This document shows, in pieces, positions 27,320 to 42,613 of a stretch of DNA of 64,000 nucleotides. Numbering within the stretch: the stretch's first letter is position 1; each line of letters opens with the position of its first letter. Location: assembly GCF_964199755.1 (NCBI RefSeq), contig NC_133906.1, positions 12,462,001 to 12,526,000 of the forward strand, in the 5' to 3' direction. The position numbers were made by a program, and so were the translations under genes. The DNA comes from Larus michahellis (Eukaryota; Chordata; Aves; Charadriiformes; Laridae). The notes below the pieces were generated by a model that was not told the DNA's origin, searched no databases, and worked only from the letters and a program-made list of their open reading frames with translations.

Positions 27320-27412
27320 AATATATATTGATATATATATACATATATATATACACAGAGATATATATACACACATATATATATATATGCACATATATAT
27401 ACATACACATGC
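27320..27412. repeat. AT-rich compound microsatellite
   Basis: About 90 bp of (AT)n with interspersed AC and CAGAG steps, about 450 bp beyond the KCTD16 stop codon. Self-complementary, so it could fold in RNA. Confidence 0.95.
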
Positions 27413-27863
27413 TTAAGGTAAACTGTCATGGCATAGCTTGTTTCTTTGAGCTGGGTACATCCCTCCAAACAAACGCACGACGCGGAGAACGCAGACGGCA
27501 TGCACCCACAGCCCCCCGCCGCTGCCTGCCCGCGGGCCGTGTCCCCCCCCACGGCGCCCACGGCAGCCACACGCGGGCATCTCCTGCTGTCGGCATGGTT
27601 GTGCCCTTAAGGTATTCATTCAGCTTGTGTGAGACTCGGAGTTTACAAAGAAAAGCATTTGTCATTGTGCTTCCACGACTGGAAAAATATCGTTACCCTA
27701 TGACTATAAATGTTAAGGTGAAATAGGCAAATTAGGCAGTACTATAGAGATGCGGTTTGTTTTTTTTGTGACCTAACAAATAATTATTACTGGGAATTAT
27801 TTTCGTATCACTTAGAATCTTGCCCTAGTGGTAATAAGGTCATGTGCTTTCCCCACCCTGTGC

Positions 27864-31154
<3,291 letters not shown>

Positions 31155-31258
31155 AATCATAGAACGGTTTGGGTTGGAAGGGACCTTAAAGCCCATCCAG
31201 TGCCACCCCCTGCCCTGGGCAGGGACACTTCCCACCACACCAGGTTGCTCAAAAACAT
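31155..31258 (-). mobile_element. CR1 LINE 3'-end fragment
   Basis: The complement of a CR1 3' end: AATCATAGAACGG, then GGTTTGGGTTGGAAGGGACC, the GCCCATCCAGTGCC block and the CCCTGCCCTGGGCAGGGACAC hairpin-like block. It is lost after ACCAGGTTGCTC, so the copy is 5'-truncated to about 100 bp. Its orientation is the same as KCTD16 transcription. Confidence 0.9.
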
Positions 31259-32706
31259 TGCGGCCAGCTTCAAAGCCCCAAAGCCATGGGAGCAAATGCT
31301 GGAGGACTCGGGGTTGCAAGCGCACGGCAGCAAATTGTTAAAAAGCTGCACCGCTGACAGTCACTGCCCTGCTCTCCCATTGCTCCAAGAGCTTGGCTTT
31401 GGCAAAGGCGTTATATACTGAGCCTTTGTAAAACCCCGTGCTTCTGAAAGGCACACCCACGAGCAGCTCCTCATTGCAGTTGACATTACAGCTCGGCGAG
31501 GTTGTCCTGCCTTGCAGCTCCTGCAACGAGGGGCTGCTCCGGAGCCTCTGCCCTTCCCGGACAGAGAACATTCATTCCAGCAAGTGACCGCAGCGCCTGA
31601 AAGGCAAAAATCAATCGGGTGTAAGGGAAGCAGTGAGGGTGTTTCTGGCCGGCCCTGAGGAAACAGAGAGGTGCTGGGAGGGGAGATCTTCCTCCCAGTC
31701 TCTCGTGGCTGGCGGCTCCCGCTCTCCTTCCCAGCCTTTGCTCTGCACTTGCCTGGAATTACTTTTTCTCTTCTCACCTGCAAACTCAGTCATTTTCCCC
31801 ATGCTTCTTGGGTGCATTTAAGGGTGACAGTGAATCCTAACAGAGGAAATACATCCGAGGCCACCACTGTTGCCACCAGCTCCTTCAGGACGTGTTCTCC
31901 CGCTCCAGATGCCCGGCTCCCTTCTCGGCACGGCCCCGAGGACTGTGGTGGGGACACTCGCCCACTCCCACGCCGGCACGACGCGCTCCCCCTGCCTTTG
32001 CTGCGTCCCCTCCCCACCCTGAACCCAATGGAAGCTGGAAACTGGTGAAAAATGAGTTGAGAGGGAAAAGGTCTCTGCTGAGGTCAGTTCCCATTAGCGC
32101 ACCGGGCATTCTCCTCCCACATCCTACCGCTGGCTCTCAGTGGGCAGGTGTCAGTGTCTCCCTAACAGTTTCTGAGCAAATTCATAGGGACACTCAGTGA
32201 AAGCCTATCCACATCCCATAGCCACGAAACCCAAATCAAAGGGCTGTGCTTGCCCAGCCAAGGAATGAAACTCCAACAGGCGCCTGAAATGCCCAAACAG
32301 CCCGGACACTGAACATCACGCACCAAACATCGGACCCCAAACGTCGGACCACTGCAGCAGTGCAGGACATTGCCACAAGCACCTAAGCAAACCTGAGCTA
32401 ATGTTCAGCATGCTCAGGTCGCAGACACCTCCTCCCAGCTGTAACTTCATAGCTGTGGGGAAGAAGAAGGGGTCCAGCCCCCCATGCCCCAGCCAGAGGG
32501 AGCGGACCCTGCTCGGGGATGGCCACACGGGCAGGGGGACCCACCAGCTGCCATCAGGCACATCTAGAGTATATACTTCATTACCACAAAACAAGCTTTT
32601 TATAAGTTAATTAAGACCTGATAGATGCTAATTTCACTTAATGAATATTCACCAACGATGGGCATACTGCGGGTGAGCCGGGAGGCAGAAATTCATCTAG
32701 TCATGA

Positions 32707-33012
32707 GGCTGAACAGCCAAACCCGGCGCGATGCGGGTGCTGGGAACAGCCGCGGGGTCGGGAGAGGTTCCCTGGGCACAGACCTCCCACCGGCACCAGT
32801 GTCCAGCGAGCGGGGCCGGGTGGCCTCCCAGGAGCGGGGCCAGGCAGGAGCGCTGGCAGCCAGCAGCGGGCGCGGGGGACGCGGAGCATCCCACGGCGGA
32901 TGCGGGCGCAGATCTCCAAACACCCCGGGGAAGCGAGAGCCCGGCTGAGCCGCTGCCGCAGCGCAAAGCGGCCAGTTGCGTTCTGCAACCTCACCAACCG
33001 CTCCACGCCCCA
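32707..33012. promoter_or_regulatory. Intronic CpG-island-like segment
   Basis: About 32 CpGs in about 300 bp by eye, including GGGCGCGGGGGACGCGG. It is about 4.4 kb upstream of the last KCTD16 exon in transcription direction, so an internal promoter is conceivable but unproven. Frames across it look like random GC-rich translation. Confidence 0.4.
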
Positions 33013-34288
33013 AAGAAGGGGCCAAGGTGAACAGAGTTCTTTTGGATAAATACATTTTTGACACCTTTAATTGGTGGGGAAGTCTGTATGGGCAGTTAAA
33101 CACACTCGCAAGCCCCCGGGCCAGCCTGACTGCCAGCCTTCCTGACACCCCGCACTCGCTGGCCGCAGCCCAGCACACGCAGGCAGAGCCCCGGCACCTG
33201 ACACGTCCTTTTCCTTGTAGCTACGGAATCAGCTTAAGTTTTATGCCGAAGAGACCTTGATATAATCATTACAAGAACAACATACCAGGCCAGCCAGAGC
33301 AGTACGTTAAGAAAAGCTAGAGAGAGAGGGAAAGCTATGGAGAAAATTGGATTGCCCTTTAGCATTTAATGAAGTAGGGGGGAAAACTAATTTTCATGAG
33401 GCTATCTTCAGATACTGGAGGAAGAAAAGAAAAAAAAAAAAAAGAAAGGTTCCAGTATTAAGTAATAATACATGAAAAATACATCTGTGCCAACCAGGAT
33501 CAAAGTAATTACCATGCTAGGAAGCTGGCTCTGTTAGTTAAACCGGCACTGTAAAATTATCAGATCTCAAGTCAAGCAAGCTGAGCTCCGCTGTGTTGCA
33601 GGTGCACAGCGAGAAGTGCGGGCGTAGCTGCATCACTCACTGCATTGCAAACCCCCTTTGCCTAATTTCGACACGGTCAGGCACGGGCTGTGAAAACCAC
33701 GGCTTCTGCCACCACCTCGGCAGCAGGGGATGGCAGGGCATCCCAGAGGAAGACTGTCAAAGCCCAAATCTCCAGGCAGGTACCAGCCACAGGAACGCGC
33801 CAGCTCAGGGAGCTCATAGAAGGGTACACGCATTCTGCCCATGGAGTTGCAGAGATTTTGGGGTAAGGAAATACAACAACAAAACTCTAACAAGGGAAGG
33901 AAGTTGGAGATTCTCAACACATCACACAGGATCTAATTTTATCATTTTAAGTAACTAAAGTACTCTCTGTATTATATCAATTAGTTGACATCAAAGAGAG
34001 AGAAAACAATCGGTCCGTCTGGCAGAGAGGTGGACCAGACTGGGGAATTATGGATAACTGCGTACGCGGCTGCAACGCAGCCTGTTGGAAATGGAGTCCT
34101 CCCCACGGACATGAGGGCAGGAGAAGCCCAGTGGGCAGGCTGCGGATCTGCCAGCCCGGCGCCGCACGCTGGTCCCCGCGGCACAAAGGTCAGAGGAGCC
34201 GATGTGCGCTGGCACGCCAGCCCAGGCGGGCGCTGCAGGGCCAGGGCACCTAGCAAGGAGGGAGGCAAAGGAGCAAATGATTTAGAGG

Positions 34289-34310
34289 AAAAAAAAAAAA
34301 AAAAAAAAAA
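34289..34310. repeat. Homopolymer A tract (22 bases)
   Basis: A pure A run. No retrocopy body or target-site duplication is visible next to it, so I do not call a processed pseudogene. Confidence 0.9.
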
Positions 34311-35453
34311 TCACTGCTCTTTGCTTCAGGCTGATTTATTATTTTTTTTCCTAGCAACGTTAAACCAAAACACTCCAGCCACCCCCTACCAAAGGAAAAC
34401 AATACATTGTTTGGCTATTCAAAAAAAGTCACTTCTAAAAGATGTCTTGGAGCGTAGAAGGAAGAATGGGAGACCAAGGGCTACCGATTCAAGGCTGTGC
34501 CAGGTGTCACCTCCATGTAAACCCTCCCATATCTGGGAGTAATTAGAAGCTGCTGCCAATTCTCCGGTTGCATCAGAAAATGATTATGTATTACATTGTA
34601 CTGAAGTGAGCAGAACTGTGCACTTCACACCTTCCACGGGCACACGTTATACGTTGTTTTCCTGGATACAATGAGTTTTCAGCAGCAAGAGCTGTGCCGG
34701 GTCAAGGCAACTGCCGGCGAAAGCAGCGCTGGAACCACAGCCCCTCCTGGGGAGCCCAGCCCGAGCGGGAGCAGGGTCAGGGCTGCAGCAGTGGCTCTGG
34801 GCTGGGAGCAGCCTTCAGCGGCCGTATGTGCTGTGGGGTGATCACACGGAGAAGGAAATCAATAAAGCACTACTGAAAACATGCAGATTGCTGCTAACTG
34901 AAAGCAATGGCTGCAAACTGAACCGAAATCAATTAAAAAATGAGAACTACCACAGCCATTAAAAAGAAAAGCTAAGGCAAGTCATTCATCCCCATGATGA
35001 ATGACCGTTCCTGCTCTTTAAGTGTTTTTCCCAGCAATTTCCCCAATCACTTTTACAGGACATTTCACCCAACTATTCACTTCTTGGAATTTTGTGGAAG
35101 GAGTCAGTGACTTTCAGCCTACAGTTCCCACACTGACACCCTCGTGAGGCTGCTGCGGGGGCAGCAGCAGGACACCCCCGCACCGCAGCGGGACACCCCC
35201 ACGGTGCAGGGCGCTCTCGAGGGGAGGGGAGGATGCCCAGCCCTCGGAGAGGCTCCCGCGCTCCCTCCGCTCCCAAGCGGCGCTGCCCCGACCTGCCGCG
35301 CAGCACGGAGACGGGCACGGTGTCTGATGCGGGAGAACCTCTGAGCCCCGGAACAGTTCGCTCTCTCACTAAATCCCATCTCAAAAGCAAAACCATGCAC
35401 ACCTGGAAGGCCAGGAGAGACGTAAACCCCACAAGCTGGGCCGTTCCCTAGCA

Positions 35454-35547
35454 CTGTACATCAGAAGCTTTTTATTAGAGTAAAACTGCTGCCGGGGTCA
35501 ATTAATCCTTTTGGGCACCATTCTGCCATGCAATACATGTTTTCGCT
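35454..35547. repeat. Unassigned interspersed repeat, copy A
   Basis: The core TTTTTATTAGAGTAAAACTG, then GGTCAATTAATCCTTTTGGG and GCCATGCAATA, is matched at about three quarters of positions by eye at 39679-39772 in the same orientation. I do not recognise the family. The minus strand carries AATAAA inside the core. Confidence 0.6.
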
Positions 35548-36520
35548 GTGGTCCCAGGGGTACTTTAAGTGCCGCAGGTGTGAGATTTCATGGAGTTTGG
35601 GTCCGGGTCAGCAGAGAGCTCTTAGTCGTCGTGGGAAGTCACCAGCGCTCGGTGCCCAGGGGACGCGTGGCCCGTGGGGATTTGTGCCATTCCCAGCAGG
35701 GTGAACCTGCCCGGCTGCCTTGCTGCGTGGGGACGGGTCACCTCATCCCGCTTTTGGGTGCTGTCAGGATGACAGACAGGGCCGACAGGAAAAACAGAAA
35801 TATTTCTCTGCGTTGTGCAGTGAGAGGAAGGCATCTGCAGCGGCATCAACCCACGCAGGACCCACGGCCGAGCAAGGACGGGTGCTGAGCCCTGGGACTG
35901 GCCACCATCCCAGCGGCAAACAAAACATCACGCTGATTTAACCACAGAATTCATTAATTAATGACTAAATGCTTTGAGATTCTTGGATAAAAGGGGCTAA
36001 TTAATTCTGGCCTGGCTTTCCTGCTTTTCTCCCTGATCTCAGCACATTTCTTTCCCAGTGCCCTAATTATAATAATTATTATTAGAAGCTTCTGAAGAAG
36101 CAGCAAAGCCTCTGATGTATAATTGACACACAAACCATCAGCCGTCCCATTTCCCTCTTCTCCTCTCCCTCTTTCACAACAAACACGCTGCCAGCAGGGA
36201 ACGGGAAATCCCCGTGAAGGGGGACGGCTGGTGTGCAGAAAAATGGGGAGGAGAGAAGAGTTATGATACAAAATGAAATCAGCACAGAACCTTCAAACCA
36301 AAAAATCAATGAAGAATTTTTATCGTGAGAAACAGCACACAGACTCTAACGCTCGCCATCATGAAGTCCATCTCAGATACGACAGTGTTTGAATTCTGTA
36401 GTGCTGTACAGCCCTATAGATATTGCCCTACGTATAGCTGTATATCGGACAAACAGCCCACGGGAGACAGAGACGGGTTTCACCAGGCAGCACTTCCCCC
36501 TCCTCCATCCCCTCTGCACC

Positions 36521-36634
36521 CCCCTTAGGCAGCGGGGACACCCCGAATCCCCTCCACACTCCCCTGGGGCAGTGAGGACACCCCGAATCCCCCCCACATC
36601 CCCCTGAGGCAGCGGGGACGCCCCGATCGCGGGG
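36521..36634. repeat. Minisatellite, 40-bp unit, about 2.8 copies
   Basis: Units begin at 36521, 36561 and 36601 with CCCCTTAGGCAG, CCCCTGGGGCAG and CCCCTGAGGCAG. Each continues as GGACACCCCGAATCCCC or a close variant. The period is exactly 40 bp with a few substitutions. Located in the KCTD16 intron. Confidence 0.85.
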
Positions 36635-37477
36635 TGCTGCAGAAGCACTTTGAGGTGTCTAAAGCTGCCCCAAACCCCACTGCAGCAGGTCGGGACGTCT
36701 CCCCCTCCTCCGCTTCTAGGAACTTTGAGAAGTAGGTTTTTGCATTAGTTCACCCAGAGAAAGGCTAACAGAGAATTTAACGTTATTCAAGTGTAAACAC
36801 CACCCACTGGTATCTCCCAAGCGAGCGCTGCCTGAGCAGGCAGGCACCAGCCCCAGGCACTGCCTGCCCCAGCTGATCGCCCCACATTTAATCCCCCTGA
36901 CAGTGCCCCAGTTGCTGCACGGGAAAGAAACCCTCCCCCCTCGCTCTCCAAGCCCACCTGGAAACGCAGAGGGAGCACAACCAGAGGTGTGAAACCTCTG
37001 GCAGACCCCAGGAGAAAGGGTTGAACACTTCTTAGGCCATTTTTTCCCTGATAAATGCTGTTGTCTTGAAGTATTCTAAAAGAGCGTGGTGATTTTGATG
37101 ACATTTGCACTGGGAAAGTGCTCAGCTAGATCACTTCAACACCTCCTTTCATTTTGACATCCATATTGTAATATTAATTTTAGTATCATACTACATACAG
37201 TTAATTTTCTGTTATAGTGCTTTAGACTCACAAAAATACAATGCTGTGATATTTCAGAACTAACATTACAAATTACTATTCCACAAGAAATTTCTAAAAT
37301 TTGATTTTTTTTTTTTCCCCCCTGCAGAATTTAGAATGAAACACTGATGTGGGAGAACATACAATGGGACAGTGACTGCTTTCTCGTGCAGCTCTCACCT
37401 CACAGGCAGAGCAGCTCATTGTTCACAGAACTCTATTCCTTTTATTCAGCTTCTACAGCTTTCACGCTCTTTTTCCT

Positions 37478-37558
37478 GGGGGTTGGGGGGGGGAGGGTGT
37501 TGTGGTTTTAGAGTAAGGGTTTTTTTTGGGGGGGGGGAATGGGGTTGTGTGTTTTTTT
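37478..37558. repeat. G-run-rich low-complexity tract, possible G-quadruplex
   Basis: The plus strand carries five or more G-runs of three to eleven bases separated by T-rich spacers, followed downstream (37689-37700) by a C-run. It lies in the KCTD16 intron on the strand that would be the transcription template. Confidence 0.7.
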
Positions 37559-39678
37559 CCAGGGGAAGAGGGATGGTTGAGCCTGTCTTACAAAATAACG
37601 AACGGCAGGTTTGCTGCTGCGGATACGGACATAGCACCGGAGTAGTAAGCAAAAGGCAGGAGAGAGTTTTCTTGCTCAGAAGAAGACTCCCCCCCCCCCC
37701 ACCCCAGCAGCAAGACCGGCAGCACGGCTGGGTGCAATCCTGCAGGAGGGCAGCGGGCCCTGGGCAATTTCCCCATGGAGACCCCCATCAGCCAGCCCCA
37801 TGGTGAGCTGCTCCCAGGGACGGGCATCGCCAGCCCCACAGTATCCTCAGGGAGACACGGCTGGGAAGGGCCATGTCTCCAGGCAGGGTACGGGGGTTAC
37901 GCACCGTGTGCTTTCTGAGGCAGGCAGAGCTTTTTCCATAGTCAGACATCCCTTACCTCCACGCGCGTGGGCCATATGCTCCAGTCCGTGAGCAGCCTCA
38001 TTTGAGCCATTTTCCCGTCCTGCTGCTTTCAACCCACTCTTGTCCATTTATGTTGTCCTTTCACCTCCTATTCTTACTGCTTCTCCTGCTTTAAGGCTTT
38101 GTTGTTGGTTTTTTATTTCTATTTCACATCCCTTTTCTTCTTCCTTGTCCCCATGACCTTGACCTCTCAACAGCTCTCATTTTTTTTTGCTGTCCCTTCC
38201 ACACTTTATCTCTCCTGCTGGGGCTAATTGCAGCAGCTGATCCCCATCTGAGCAGTAATTACCAGCACTGCCCAAGTAGCCAGACCATCGGCAGGTGGGA
38301 ACAGAGTAGCCCCCACCCGGGTCCAGGCAGCCCCCCAGGCCACCCCGACCAGCTCCCCATCACCTCCATCCCGCGGGGCCCCACCACCTGAGGGCTCGGT
38401 GCCCTCACCACCATGCTCACCTTTGTTTCCAACCTTGTGAAGCAAGTATTCTCCTTTCAACACCCCAAAAAATAAAGCGTTGAAGCTTTTAAAAACATCA
38501 CACATTATTCATATGGTAAATAACAAATGGATTGCCTCTAGGTCCGAAGATAAGGTAATGTCGTGAAGTGACAATTTGATTTAGATCACTCATTCGTGCA
38601 TGCACAACACCTCAAACCGTTTTTGCATCCATGCATGAATTAAAGGTGGTGTGATTGATGAGAGACCGAGGTCTAATTGGTGTTTTAATAAATACATTCC
38701 GACTTGGTAATCGAGCTAGATTTATCAGCAGAAAATGCCCCTGTCTAAATAAAATTACCGAGGTAAAGCTTAGGAACAATGACAAATGCCAAGCAAGTAA
38801 TTGGCTCTGGGATCAGCGCCGGCAGCAGGACGGACACGCAGTAGATTTATTTGCATTTAGGATCAAGTATCTTCAGTAAAATTTCAGCACGCAAACAAAA
38901 CCAGGGAAGGACTCGACAGCAATGTTATTGGTTTGAACTCTCCCATATGTTCAAAGGCAGCGGCGGCGGGGGAGGAGGGGAAGCGGCAGAGGCCACGGCT
39001 GCTGCCAGGCACACTTCGTACAAACCGAGCCGGTGTTCACCCCTGGGTGCAGCTGCGGACACCTGGGTGCTGCCATGGCCAGGGCTGGAGCTGCTCTGCG
39101 CAGATACCTGGTGCCTTCCCAGTCCCTTCTCCTAATTTAAATTTTCTATTTCAAAGGTTTTTCCATTTAAATTTTCTGAACTTGCCAACCCAGTGTAACA
39201 CCCACGATTGTTCGCCCACGGCCTCTCTGTCTGGGGAGGTCTAGGATTTGCGCAAGGGAATTTCAGCCAGTCCCTTGCCAGCACATGCACTTTCATCAGG
39301 ACTCTCCCAGCACTTTGTGTTCTACCGGCGCTACCGGGATCTTTCCTAAAACACTCAATTCTGGGAATGAACTTCCGTAAGAGTATCAAATTTGTTTGGA
39401 AATAAAAATAAGTTCCCCAAATGGTGGAGAAAATATGAGACCTGGTGTTAAAATACCAGAAGGCATATTAAATGAGCCAAAATATTTATATACGGATTTT
39501 TCTCAAAGTTAAGATGTGATGAAGTTAAAATTCTGATTGGAAAGAGAAGCACAGAGTGTGAGCAGCCATATGGCAAGAACCAGAGAGCATTTAGAGAAAC
39601 TGGCCAACCGTGGTCATTGACATCGTCAGACCATTTCTGAAAGTTGTGATGTAGCCCGTCATACGGATGACTCCTTGC

Positions 39679-39772
39679 ACTTCTTAACAAAAGCCTTTTT
39701 ATTAGAGAAAAACCGCTTCTGTGGTCAATTTATTCTTTCGGGCATCACTTTGCTGTGCAATAAGTATTCTTT
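39679..39772. repeat. Unassigned interspersed repeat, copy B
   Basis: The core TTTTTATTAGAGAAAAACCG, then GGTCAATTTATTCTTTCGGG and GCTGTGCAATA, parallels copy A base for base with no obvious gap. Similarity fades within about 15-20 bases on either side. Both copies lie in the KCTD16 intron. Confidence 0.6.
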
Positions 39773-40092
39773 ACTCTACCTGGAGCCCCCGTGCCGGCCT
39801 GCCCACAGACACAGCCTGGACTGGAGCCTCTCAGTGCTTGTCTAAATCAGCAAACAGGTCCTGGGAGGACCCTTCAGCCTCAGGCATCTCCCACCGAGGC
39901 AGGTGGGCGGTGACGGCCCCCGTCCCACCACAGCCCCAGCCTGGCCTTAGTGGAGCAGCAGCGTCCTTCCCGGGGACACCCGCACCGCTCTGCGCCCTCC
40001 CAACAGCACAACACGCGGTGGAGACAGCCCGGAGAGTGACCCAGGGCAGCCTCCTCCGCAGGCTCGGAACAAGCCCCGGGGCTCTGAAACGG

Positions 40093-40128
40093 AGGTGGGA
40101 GGGTGGCAGGAGGTGGGAGGGTGGCGGG
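40093..40128. repeat. Tandem 18-bp repeat x2, G-rich
   Basis: AGGTGGGAGGGTGGCAGG is followed by the same unit with one A/G change. G-runs on the plus strand could form a quadruplex. Confidence 0.8.
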
Positions 40129-42276
40129 AGACCCTGCGGTTCCGTACGCTTGACCCTTGAGTGAGTTATTTCCACATTCAGGAAAACTCTGCTCTGTCTC
40201 TTCCTATGAAGATGTGTGGTGATACCTCAGCAAATGTCTCCATCGTTAATTCAGGTCATCTGTCAACTTTTAATTGTTTCTGATTATGGTCTCTTTAAAT
40301 CAATCCTTTTTTTAAACCTCTTTATCAGCCTAACCATAGCTGTCTGCCTAACCAAACCCTCTCTGGTAGCACTGTAGAAATCGTTCAGTCTTGCACAACC
40401 CAGATTTATCTGCCTTTCTACCTTTCAGTTCCTAGCCACTAAGTAAAATCTTTGGCAGACCGAAGCAAGAGCTGAGCAATACTCTTTCAATTCTCACCTG
40501 TATTTTTCATTGGCAGTTCAGCAAGCATTTAGCCTGAAGAAGAAGAGTAAAACGAATAGCCCGGGTTGTAGGAAGAGCTGAAGAGTTCTGACTGTTCAGC
40601 ATTTCTGATATAAGAAGTGACTGGAGGAGTAATTCAGTGCTGCTGGCTTCCTTGCTTTGTACTCTCCTTTCCAAATGCTATGATTAGAAGCAATACTGGA
40701 CCGTCAGGACTGTGGCATTTAAGTGTATCTTCCTCTGGGAAAATTCCATTGATATGAAAAACTGACGCATATGTTTTCCTCTGCCAATAGTGTTTGCTCT
40801 TTCTGTCCTTCTGTCAAACATCTCCAGCTCGTTTAACTTTGGTGCACAGAGAATTAATTGCTGCCACCACCAGCGTTTTCCTTCTTCAAGTCTAGCCTTG
40901 CCCCCTCAGATTTAAGACTCTTCTGTATCTTTTTTGATTTATTATTGCTGTATTAATACCTTATCTTAATGCAATCTTTCCTTTTACCTTCTGTTGCTTT
41001 AAATTGACGCTCAAGAACTTGAAAGTGAAGTGTGATTGAATTAAGCCAGCCTGGGTTCAAGAGCGAGGGCTTTCCTTGTCCCCTCTGAGCCACCCCCCGG
41101 AGTTACCAACGGGGCGAGCGGCGCCCCGTGCCGCCGCTCTCTTAGCAGAGGAGGTGACACCCTTTGGCAGGACATTACATGGAGCAGGCAGAATGCAGGG
41201 CAGTAACGCGGGCGCATGGTGGGTTGAACACCCACCCACCCCCGCCCCGTTGTTTTGCACTGACGTATTCCTGACGTTTGTTACGAAAGAAATCCCAATC
41301 ATCCATGAATTACAACCCAGGTAAAACCAAAGTAGTCTGGAGAAACAGAAAACTCGTCCCCTCCCAGTGCCCTAATTTTAGAATTGCCCACGGGAGCATG
41401 CCCGCAGACCGCTCCACGGCCGAAGCCGAGAAATTCAGAGCGAAATGAGCCTCGTTGCAGCATTAACGCCTGCGGGAAGAGCCGGGGCAGTTTGCCCCGC
41501 GCCGCTACACCCGCCTCACACCCAGCCCGGCGCGTGGTACCCGGGGCCGCATGCAGGAGCTGGCAGGAAACACCTTGAGACACACACGTCTAGATAGATA
41601 TTGGCATACATATATGTAAAAAACACAGTTTGCACTCAAACTCGAGCCCTGTTTTGGACACCTTTTTTAATTAGCAAAGCCGATGTGTCTATTACTCCTG
41701 CTTCTTGAAGATATATATTGTAAATTGCTGACAGATGGTTATGGTAATACGGGAGCAACAATTTTTTGAATTTTGGAAAATTAGAACTCATGAACTGAAA
41801 AATGCTCTGGAGATACGAAGCTATCATGTCAGCCTATGTTGTTCCAATTAATTGCAATCAATTGCTAATTGAGAGCTATTTTAAGACTTGTCATTACCCG
41901 GAACATAATGTAGAATAATTTGTGTGTTCCCCTTTACCCCCATCACAAATGACATCAGTGCAAAGAAATCTCAGGAAACTGAGTAAAAAAGAGTAAAAGG
42001 AGCCTGATTCCTGATTTCCTTCTGCCTCTTTGGCAGGTATGATACGATCAGGAGCTGCGGATTTAAAAACTGTAAGAGACAAGGTCTGAGACAAGGAATC
42101 CCAGTCACTTGTTGGGGCTCCACCTCTAAAATGGCCGAGACACTGCCATTTCCAGAATGGCAGCTCTGACATTGCTGAGTAAATACATTTGTTTACTCCT
42201 TGGATTTCCAGACGGCACAAGGGTCTCGTTTGTGGAAGTGTGTGCCCAGCAGCCCTGTCCAAGGCCACCACCTTGA

Positions 42277-42613
42277 AATCATGGAATCACAGAAAGGTTT
42301 AAGTTGGAAGGGACCTTAAAGCCCACCCAGTGCCACCCCCTGCCCTGGGCAGGGACACCTCCCACCACACCAGGTCGCTCCAAGCCCCGTCCAACCTGGC
42401 CTTGAACCCCTCCAGGGATGGGGCAGCCACAGCTTCTCTGGGCAACCTGGGCCGGGGGCTCACCACCCTCACAGCAAAGAATTCCTTCCTGAGATCTCAT
42501 CTAAATCTCCCCTCTTGCAGTTTGAAGCCATTACCCCTCCTCCTGTCACTACCTGCCCTTGTAAAAAGTCCCTCTCCAGCTTTCTTGTAGACCCCTTCAG
42601 ATACTGGAAGCTT
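42277..42613 (-). mobile_element. CR1 LINE 3'-end copy (about 335 bp)
   Basis: The complement of a CR1 3' end with the tail at the low-coordinate side (AATCATGGAATCACAGAAAGG), then the CCCTGCCCTGGGCAGGGACAC block, CACAGCTTCTCTGGGCAACC, CACCACCCTCACAGCAAAG and TCCAGCTTTCTTGTAG. It reads out at ATACTGGAAG. It is one of the two longest complete-tailed copies here and lies in the KCTD16 intron in sense orientation. Confidence 0.95.

Larger units (their letters stand above)
25550..27863 (-). other. KCTD16: Presumed KCTD16 3'UTR
   Basis: This is the sequence after the KCTD16 stop codon in the direction of transcription. It has no further KCTD16 coding sequence and no other recognised gene. It contains two AT/GT microsatellites (27320-27412 and 26805-26863) and a CA/TG repeat (25724-25755). 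The lower boundary rests only on the first canonical AATAAA I find downstream of the stop, so it is an inference. The true 3'UTR could be shorter through a variant signal (TATAAA on the minus strand near 26795 or 25788), or longer. Confidence 0.4.
31259..42276 (-). other. KCTD16: KCTD16 intron, central-left part
   Basis: No exon is recognised. It holds the CpG-rich segments at 32707-33012 and 35120-35345, the 40-bp minisatellite, the two unassigned repeat copies, the G-run tract and an A homopolymer. AT-rich non-repetitive stretches (30000-30130 just outside, 38520-38780 and 40160-41040) look like possible regulatory DNA. The assignment to the intron rests on the orientation of the last exon. 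Confidence 0.6.

Noticed and set aside
34261..34330. Possible processed pseudogene at the A tract
   Set aside because: There is no gene-like body on either side and no visible target-site duplication.
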